From positions 260,020 to 324,019 of the forward strand of contig JADJBM010000004.1 of NCBI GenBank assembly GCA_016703785.1: a DNA stretch of 64,000 bases, given 5' to 3'. The stretch comes from Betaproteobacteria bacterium. GTDB lineage: Bacteria > Pseudomonadota > Gammaproteobacteria > Burkholderiales > Rhodocyclaceae. Both the position numbers and the translations under genes were made by a program. The first letter of the stretch is position 1; each line of letters begins with the position of its first letter. A model generated the notes under the pieces. The model saw nothing but the letters and a program-made list of their open reading frames with translations. It made no database searches and had not been told where the DNA came from. Positions 59,149 to 64,000 of this stretch are shown here, one piece after another.

Positions 59149-59544
59149 CATTAACTGCAAGGTACGAGATGGGGGTGCTTAAAGGCTCGGGCAAATGGTT
59201 GCCGTGCAATCGGGGCAGTCACGGCACTATGAATGAAAGGGTCCGTAACTGACCCGGATGAGACCATGACGAGCGTCGCAGGTAACCCCCGCTGCTCGGC
59301 CAAAGCGGACGCAACATCATTCACCAACAGGCGATGCAGCGTCCGCTTTTGCATTCACAAGCATTCGAGTTGTTGAAAAAGCATCATGCAGAGCTTGAGA
59401 AGAGCGCGTACCAGCGCCGCTGAAAATCGTTGTTATTGAACGGACACCCGTAAGACGAATCGCTTGCAAATCAAGTAAATACAATGGCATAATGGCGTCC
59501 TGTTCAATAAAGTTGATCCGGACGCCAGTGTCCATTTACTAATT
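59149..59544. other. Gene-poor lower-GC segment ahead of the cassette array
   Basis: About 400 bases with only two short minus-strand open frames (59151-59354 and 59317-59535) that resemble no family I know. It contains an inverted repeat GGCGTCC / GGACGCC at 59494-59519, just ahead of the first cassette junction. This is where an attI site would lie if the array is part of an integron, but no integrase gene is visible here. Confidence 0.4.
59464..59493 (+). promoter_or_regulatory. Candidate promoter facing the cassette array
   Basis: TTGCAA, 18 bases, CATAAT on the plus strand, ending 52 bases before the first cassette junction. The -10 matches five of six consensus bases. It could act as a Pc-like promoter for the cassette genes, all of which lie on this strand. 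Confidence 0.4.
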
Positions 59545-59597
59545 GTTGGGCACCACAAGCACACCTTCAACACCACTCGCAGGAGCAATGAACGCAA

Positions 59598-60244
59598 ATG
59601 GAATTTGGCAATCCACTAATGTCTCGCGCCGCTGACGTTCTTACCAAAGAATTTGGCTCACCGTCTCGTGAAACAGTAAAGGTCATCGCTTGGAACGTGA
59701 GGCCCGATCTTGGGGTTGTGCTCCAGATTGACCAGCCCAACCGAGAACAAGGTGCCTTCATCTGGGTGCCATATCCGCCTGACGGTCAGCCGGTACCTGA
59801 AATCGCTCTCGAATATCCTGGCGAAGCCGGGCGCCACAGCAATACCTATCCTTCTCCCGGTCTTGGGCGCGGCTTCCCAGCGCTCAAATTGGCGGTGAAG
59901 ACTGAGTCCGAGCTAGACGACACATTTCCTTCATCAAGGCATTCCGGGACAGCATGCCGCTGCCCGAAGTTAAGTTGCAGCCTGCCGAGCCACAAGCTCC
60001 GGTGCCTGTTGATGTCTCGCGCATGCCCACGGTGAAAGAACAACCGGCTCGCCGTGAGGCCATACCTCGCGCTGTTCAGCGTGAAGTTTGGCAGCGCGAT
60101 GGTGGGCTCTGTGTTGAGTGCTGTACAAAAGAGAAACTTTGCTTCGACCACATCGTTCCGTTTTCTCGTGGCGGCAGCAATACCGTTCGCAATCTTCAGC
60201 TACTGTGCGAGCGTTGCAATCTTTCAAAGGGCAACCGCATTTGA
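59598..60244 (+). CDS. HNH endonuclease-like cassette protein, probably frameshifted
   Basis: The 5' frame encodes ~112 residues of an unrecognised domain (MEFGNPLMSRAADVLTKEFG to LAVKTESELDDTF). At about 59930 the frame is lost. The frame beside it reads IKAFRDSMPLPEVKLQP, and then an HNH module: CVECCTKEKLCFDHIVPFS, GGSNTVRNLQLLCERCNLSK. The Cys pairs, DH and N of an HNH/McrA-type site are all present. The span is two bases over a multiple of three, so one missing base would restore a ~215-residue protein. If the frames are truly separate, 59954-60244 encodes a 96-residue HNH protein. Confidence 0.7.
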
Positions 60245-60251
60245 ACGTGGT

Positions 60252-60318
60252 GCCCAACCCATCATTCCACCGGACCTGCGCGAAAAGCCGCGCAGTCCGG
60301 TGAATTCAAACGTTAGAG
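60252..60318 (+). repeat. attC site 1
   Basis: GCCCAAC core, then a stem CACCGGAC-C-TGCGCG / CGCGCA-GTCCGGTG with one extrahelical C and a short loop, and the GTTAGAG core. The unpaired base in an otherwise near-perfect stem is the hallmark by which integrases choose the attC bottom strand. Confidence 0.85.
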
Positions 60319-60325
60319 CTTTCGA

Positions 60326-60874
60326 ATGTCTTCTCTTGCCTTCCAAACATTTGAGCACGCGATTCAAGACGCTGTCGATCTTCTGAATCACTTCGACAAT
60401 CTCAATAAGCAGCCTCCCCCACCAGAGGCCGAAGTCCTTAAGCGAGCTAGTCTGGTCATGGCGCTGGCAGCAATGGAGACTTATATCGAAGATAGAGTCA
60501 AAGAGGCCGCGGACGGAATCGCAGGCTTGGGCTCGAACGGAAGTCACCTCGCACAGTTTTACAGATCGTCGCTTGAAAATGATCTGAAATACTTCCATAC
60601 GCCAAGTACAGATCGAGTGAAGGCCATCTTTGAAAAATATCTCGGATTTGATGTAACTGAAGGATGGGTATGGAACCACTATGATCCAATTCGTGCTCGC
60701 ACCGAACTAAACAAAATCGCAAAGAAACGTGGTGACATTGCACATAGGTCTTGGCGACCAATAGCAGGGCAGCCGACACCTCACGCTGTAACGCGCGATG
60801 ATTTGCGGAAGCACATTCGTTTCCTCCAAGACTTGGTTGGCGCTACCGATGCTTTCTTGGGCACAAAGCTCTAG
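60326..60874 (+). CDS. HEPN-domain protein (RiboL-PSP-HEPN-like)
   Basis: 182-residue helical protein. LKRASLVMALAAMETYIED near residue 40 and KKRGDIAHRSW near residue 133 form the HEPN pattern; RGDIAH is the Rx4H motif of the ribonuclease active site. It resembles the RiboL-PSP-HEPN group, often found in toxin-antitoxin and antiviral contexts. No antitoxin gene is evident in the same cassette. Codon use is less GC-biased than the chromosome. It starts seven bases after attC site 1. Confidence 0.72.
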   Translation: MSSLAFQTFEHAIQDAVDLLNHFDNLNKQPPPPEAEVLKRASLVMALAAMETYIEDRVKEAADGIAGLGSNGSHLAQFYRSSLENDLKYFHTPSTDRVKAIFEKYLGFDVTEGWVWNHYDPIRARTELNKIAKKRGDIAHRSWRPIAGQPTPHAVTRDDLRKHIRFLQDLVGATDAFLGTKL

Positions 60875-60975
60875 CAATTCCATCGAAATGAACCGCCCAC
60901 AAACAACGCTTGTGTGTTCCCTTCGCGGCTTCCGCCGCAGCCTCGGGACGGGGAAGTCCCTTTCATTCGTTATGC
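60868..60975 (+). repeat. attC site 2
   Basis: About 105 bases, starting GCTCTAGCAATTCC, which overlaps the end of the HEPN gene, and ending TTTCATTCGTTATGC. The outer arms CGAAATGAA / TTTCATTCG pair with one shift, and internal stems CGCGGC/GCCGC and GGGAC/GTCCC are present. Less symmetric than site 1, but in register with the array. Confidence 0.65.
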
Positions 60976-60987
60976 GGCAAAGAAACC

Positions 60988-61449
60988 ATGAGCGACTCAA
61001 ATTCTGATAAGCAATTAGCTGTTCGTATTGCCTCTGCGGCCAATGCCGAGGAAAAGGAAGCAATACGCTTGTGGATTGAACGTCTGCTGGAAATTAGGGC
61101 ATCGGATCTGCCCGCGACACTAAAAGCCAAACAGGCCATTGCAGTCACAAGCAATAGCAGGGTCGTCGTCCCTACGGTCAAGATGATTGCGCGAGAAACA
61201 AAACGCTTGGCTTGGGATGAGCGTGGTCTTAAAGGTAGGCTAGCAGTTGGCGGAGCCGCAGTCGGTGTTGCCCTATTTGGTGGGCAGGGTGCGGGTATAG
61301 CAGCTCTCGGTACTGCTATTGGCGTTCCACTTTGGGTTGTATTTGGTGCCGGTGCTGCGTTTCTCGGTATGCTTTATGAAGAAATTACGGGCAAAAAACC
61401 CCCGTCAAAAACAACCTACCAAGTCATCGATGCAGAAAAAAAGAAATAG
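60988..61449 (+). CDS. Cassette-encoded membrane protein of unknown function
   Basis: 153 residues: a charged helical N-terminal half (about 1-75), a Gly/Ala-rich hydrophobic stretch (about 90-131; GGAAVGVALFGGQGAGIAAL) that could form two membrane helices or a hairpin, and a Lys-rich end. No recognised family. Start is 13 bases after the GTTATGC core, as is common for cassette genes; an upstream extension would cross the attC. Confidence 0.6.
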   Translation: MSDSNSDKQLAVRIASAANAEEKEAIRLWIERLLEIRASDLPATLKAKQAIAVTSNSRVVVPTVKMIARETKRLAWDERGLKGRLAVGGAAVGVALFGGQGAGIAALGTAIGVPLWVVFGAGAAFLGMLYEEITGKKPPSKTTYQVIDAEKKK

Positions 61450-61452
61450 GCT

Positions 61453-61527
61453 GCATAACACGACGCTCCAGAGGAACGCTACGCCGGCAGGCTGGCTCAC
61501 GCGCCCCTGAGCTAGCACGTTGTAAGC
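61453..61527 (+). repeat. attC site 3
   Basis: GCATAACACGACGCTCCAGA ... GCGCCCCTGAGCTAGCACGTTGTAAGC (ends only quoted). The AACACGACGCTCCAGAGG and GCGCCCCTGAGCT segments are typical of environmental attC sites. The final core (GTTGTAA) is degenerate, which suggests that the array stops here or that the next cassette has decayed. Confidence 0.75.
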
Positions 61528-61933
61528 GGACGTTCAGGACTAGCTTGATTCAAATAAGAAATGATGTCCGCTTCGGCCGACATTGAGAAGTTCGTTCTAC
61601 CCCTCCTGAACTCCCGCTCCTGGCCGAAAGTACGCATTGTTCTTTTTGTCGCCGTATCCCAGCGGCTGACTTTCACTTCCAAACCGAATGCAAGGCGGAT
61701 AGAACTGCGGGTGGCTGCGTTTGGCTGAGGATTCTCGGGGAAGAGGGTTGTGCTTCGCTCTTACCCTGCCCCTCACCCCAGCCCTCTCCCCGCTAGCGAG
61801 GAGAGGGGACCGCCGTGCCGTGCAGACTGCCTTTCCAGGGCCGTCGTCCCGACAGGATGACACCCGATTGCCAGTCCCCCCTGAAGGCAACTGATATACG
61901 CCGCAGATTGGGGCGGCCCGGCTGACCAGGCGT
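61528..61933. repeat. Repeat-filled gap after the array
   Basis: No gene seen. The gap contains the tail motif GCCGTATCCCAGCGGCTGAC at 61649-61668, a CCCTCTCCCCGC-TA-GCGAGGAGAGGGG palindrome at 61782-61807, and a second tail remnant (GCCGTGCCGTGCAGACTGCC) right after it. These are members of the composite repeat also present at 58.9-59.1 kb, so the cassette array is bracketed by related repeats. Confidence 0.7.
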
Positions 61934-62194
61934 TTATGCGGCACGCTCGATCGGAACCTCCCAGCCGGGGAATACCAGTACGGCGGGATGGCAGTTGAGG
62001 GCACGGGCAAGAACCTTCGCGCGCTCCACGCCCAGGTTCACGCGACCGTTCTCGATGGCAGAGATAGTGGCTTGCGGAATGCCCGTAAGTTCGGAAAGCT
62101 GGCTTTGGCTCAATTCCTGAAGTTCGCGCAGGATACGGACGGACTCCCCCACCGAGACCTCAACTCGCTTTTTTGCGGGACGAAACTCTTTCAT
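61934..62194 (-). CDS. higA: XRE-family antitoxin (HigA-like)
   Basis: 86-residue protein with a helix-turn-helix (LSQSQLSELTGIPQATISAI) and a C-terminal part HPAVLVFPGWEVP. It is preceded by AGGAGG within the toxin gene's end. The toxin-first order and the HTH type fit HigBA-like modules. It should bind the toxin and repress the shared promoter. Confidence 0.82.
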   Translation of the reverse strand: MKEFRPAKKRVEVSVGESVRILRELQELSQSQLSELTGIPQATISAIENGRVNLGVERAKVLARALNCHPAVLVFPGWEVPIERAA

Positions 62195-62195
62195 T

Positions 62196-62480
62196 TCATG
62201 GCCTCCTGTAATCGTGGGCAGAAATATGGACAACTTGAATCCGCAACACGTTGACGATAACCCGGTAGATCACTCGCCATTGAAGTCCGAGCCGAGAGGC
62301 GCGATGCCCCCTCCACTCACCGGAAAGGGCCTCGTCGTGAAACCCCTTGATGGCCCGCAAGCCCTGCGGCCCGGAAAGCCTGGCAATGTCTTTCCATTTC
62401 TCGTAACGCTTCAGCACCTCGACAGGAACGGGGCCGGAAAGCTGTTTGTCGACGCGACGGTGCTCTTCGATTTGCCACAT
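62196..62480 (-). CDS. higB: RelE/HigB-family toxin
   Basis: 94-residue RelE/ParE-fold protein, likely a ribosome-dependent mRNA interferase. The tail region WRGHRASRLGLQWRVIYRV, ending HISAHDYRRP, matches the family's basic strand and C-terminal catalytic area. Stop codon lies one base before the antitoxin start. Could also be a ParE-like gyrase inhibitor; sequence favours RelE/HigB. Confidence 0.82.
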   Translation of the reverse strand: MWQIEEHRRVDKQLSGPVPVEVLKRYEKWKDIARLSGPQGLRAIKGFHDEALSGEWRGHRASRLGLQWRVIYRVIVNVLRIQVVHISAHDYRRP

Positions 62481-62494
62481 GCCATATTATGTAT

Positions 62495-62510
62495 ATACCA
62501 CATATGGTAT
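62495..62510. promoter_or_regulatory. Candidate toxin-antitoxin operator
   Basis: Inverted repeat ATACCA-CATA-TGGTAT in an AT-rich patch 15 bases ahead of the toxin start, nested within a wider CCATAT...ATATGG pair (62482-62507). This is the expected site for autorepression by the antitoxin and contains likely -10 sequence (TACATAATAT on the minus strand). Confidence 0.55.
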
Positions 62511-62560
62511 GTCAAAGGTAGCGTAATCTGGTGACGCGTAACGCGGGTGCAGGAAAGGAG

Positions 62561-64000
62561 CTAGTGGGAGGGGGAGAGCGACGCGCCTTCCGCCTGGGTT
62601 TCCGCACCAAGCATCGGCCGCGCGGCGTTGATGACGACGAAGATGCTGCTGGCGGACATGGCCATGGCGGCGGCGAGGGGGTTGAGGATGCCGGCCATCG
62701 CCAGCGGGATGGCGACGACGTTGTAGGCGAGTGCCCAGCCGAGGTTCTGGCGGATGCGGCGGCGGGTGATGGCGATGAGGTCGAAGGCGTCGATGACGCG
62801 ATCGAGGCGCTTGCCGGGGATGACGATGTCGGCGGCTTCGGCCGCCAGCGCGGTGGGCGCGCCGAAGGCAATGCCGAGGTCGGCTTCGGCGAGTGCCGGC
62901 GCGTCGTTGCTGCCGTCGCCGATCATGGCGACGCGGCCCTTGGCCTTCAGCCGGCGAATGACGGCGGCCTTGGCCTCGGGCGGCACGCCGGCATGGACTT
63001 CGTCGACGTGCGCCTGGTAGCCGTTGGGATGCTCTGCGCCGGTGAGCAGCACGACGCGGCTGTGGCGGCGCAGGCGCTCGGCAACCTGCTCCCATTGCGG
63101 ACGCGAACGGTCGCGGGTGACGATGGCTCCTTCGGCGCGGCCGTCCCAGCCGACGAAGGAGACGACGCTCTCGCCGTGGCGATGCTGTTCCATCTCTTGC
63201 GCCAGCGTGTCCGGAATCGCCCAGCCCAGCGTGGCGAAGAGGGCACGGCTGCCGACCGCGACGCGCTTGCCGCCGACGACGGCCGAGGCGCCGCGGCCGG
63301 GATGGATGTCGACCTCGGTGGCGCTGCGGCTGGCGTCGAGCTGCGCGATGGCGCGGGCAACCGGATGCGGCGAATGCCGCTCGACGGCGGCGGCGCGCGG
63401 CAACGTCGGGCGGGCCGACCACCTCGACGACGGCCATCTCGCCGGTGGACAGGGTGCCGGTCTTGTCGAGGGCGATGACATCGACGTCGGGCGATTTCTC
63501 GAAGAGGTCGGCGGCGGTGATGACGATGCCGCGTTGCAGCGCGGCGTTGATGGCGGCAGCGGTGGTGAGCGGAATGGCGAGGCCGAAGGTGCACGGGCAG
63601 GAGACGATCAGCGTGGCCAGGCTCGCCAGCGGCGCCTTCTCGACGGGCCCGCCGCCGATGTGGAAGTCGGTTTCCTGACGAGGCAGGCGAGCACCAGCAC
63701 GACCGGCACGAAGGCGCGCGGGAGGCGGTCGATGCGGCCCTGCAGGCCCGAGCCGGCGCTCTGCGTGCCCAGAGGATGCGCGCGAGGTTACAGTGCGGCT
63801 TTCGATGTGCGGCCCGGTCTCGATCTCCAGGTTGCCTTCGAGAAGGACGCTGCCGCCGAGCACTTTTCTCGCCGGCGCCGCGCGACACCGGGAAGGCTCG
63901 CCGGTGAGGAGGATTCGTCGTTTGGCGCCCTCGCCCGCGACGATGCCGCCGTCGACGGGAATGGCTTCACCCTGGCGCACGAAAAACGCGGTCGCCGGGC
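62561..64000 (-). pseudogene. Cu(+)-transporting P-type ATPase, C-terminal part, several frameshifts
   Basis: Heavy-metal ATPase running off the right edge. Identifiable pieces, in three different frames: A-domain LLTGEPS; RIDRLPRAFVPVVLVLACLV; ion-channel LIVSCPCTFGLAIPL (CPC with an unusual T for A); phosphorylation site ALDKTGTLSTGEM; HPVARAIAQLD; GDGSNDAPALAEADLGIAFG; and the last helices with YN and MSASS, which mark a copper (CopA/CcoI-like) pump. At least three frame changes occur (near 63405, 63690 and 63780). Either a decaying gene or poor base calling. Confidence 0.7.

Larger units (their letters stand above)
59545..61527 (+). mobile_element. Integron-type gene-cassette array, no integrase in view (CALIN-like)
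   Basis: Three successive units each start at a GTTRRRY-type core (GTTGGGC 59545, GTTAGAG 60312, GTTATGC 60969). Each ends in an imperfect palindrome whose 5' core is the complement of that unit's own start: GCCCAAC at 60252, CTCTAGC at 60869 with one mismatch, GCATAAC at 61453. That is the cassette rule for integrons. All genes point the same way, intergenic space is only the attC, and base composition is less GC-rich than the chromosome. Confidence 0.82.

Noticed and set aside
59151..59535. Two short minus-strand open frames as genes
   Set aside because: No similarity to known families, no convincing ribosome sites, and they overlap each other in different frames.
59149..59544. Integron integrase gene upstream of the cassette array
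   Set aside because: Neither short open frame contains tyrosine-recombinase boxes (RHRY residues); no intI can be supported in the window.
61597..62010. 137-codon minus-strand open frame between the array and the antitoxin
   Set aside because: It runs through two repeat elements and into the antitoxin gene in another frame; composition follows the repeats rather than a protein.

Overview
The window is chromosomal DNA of a GC-rich betaproteobacterium, most like the Rhodocyclales/Sterolibacteriaceae. The gene orders lptD-surA-pdxA-rsmA, dusB-fis-purH, argH next to an AlgZ/AlgR-type pair and hemC-hemD-hemX-hemY, together with amgK-murU and a pepP-ubiH pair, support this. The assignment is inferred from synteny and protein character; there is no rRNA gene to check it with. 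No tool was run: all calls come from reading the sequence and its translations.

Layout. 0-5.4 kb (minus): outer-membrane biogenesis and ribosome genes lptD, surA, pdxA and the start of rsmA. 5.5-15 kb (plus): amgK-murU (cell-wall sugar recycling), pepP-ubiH, dusB-fis-purH, purD and hemF. 15-19 kb (minus): hemC-hemD-hemX-hemY with overlapping ends. 19-28 kb: a signalling block with a thioredoxin-like protein, a scar holding an Rhs fragment, an MscS-type channel with a cyclic-nucleotide-binding domain, an AlgR/LytTR regulator, a 32-G homopolymer, an AlgZ/LytS sensor kinase, argH, and two tandem Ser/Thr kinases with C-terminal cyclic-nucleotide-binding domains coupled to a fructosamine-kinase-like gene. 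28-32 kb (minus): grxD, prmC, prfA, hemA and a structurally abnormal tRNA-Phe locus with its own promoter. 32-46.5 kb: a two-subunit sodium/solute symporter, a TctDE/QseBC-type two-component system, groESL under an apparent sigma32 promoter plus CIRCE, dacB, ubiD and several unknown proteins. 46.6-50.9 kb: lipid kinase, DEAD-box helicase, an AsmA-like protein and a GNAT enzyme. 50.8-58.8 kb: a formaldehyde-to-CO2 island (NAD-dependent formate dehydrogenase, gfa, frmB/fghA, frmA/adhC) next to a SCO1 protein. 58.9-62 kb: repeat-rich, lower-GC DNA with a gene-cassette array of at least three attC-like sites (HNH nuclease, HEPN protein, membrane protein) and no integrase in view. 62-64 kb: a HigBA/RelE-type toxin-antitoxin pair and the C-terminal part of a Cu(+) P-type ATPase broken by several frameshifts.

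Two themes cut across the window. First, GC-rich palindromic repeats occur many times between 49 and 62 kb, and in two places they sit inside or at the end of formate dehydrogenase coding sequence. Second, single-base frameshifts recur in prmC, a Tic20-like gene, a secreted coiled-coil gene, the formate dehydrogenase alpha gene, the HNH cassette and the ATPase. This pattern fits residual sequencing error at homopolymers at least as well as real gene decay, so the broken genes should be read with that in mind.
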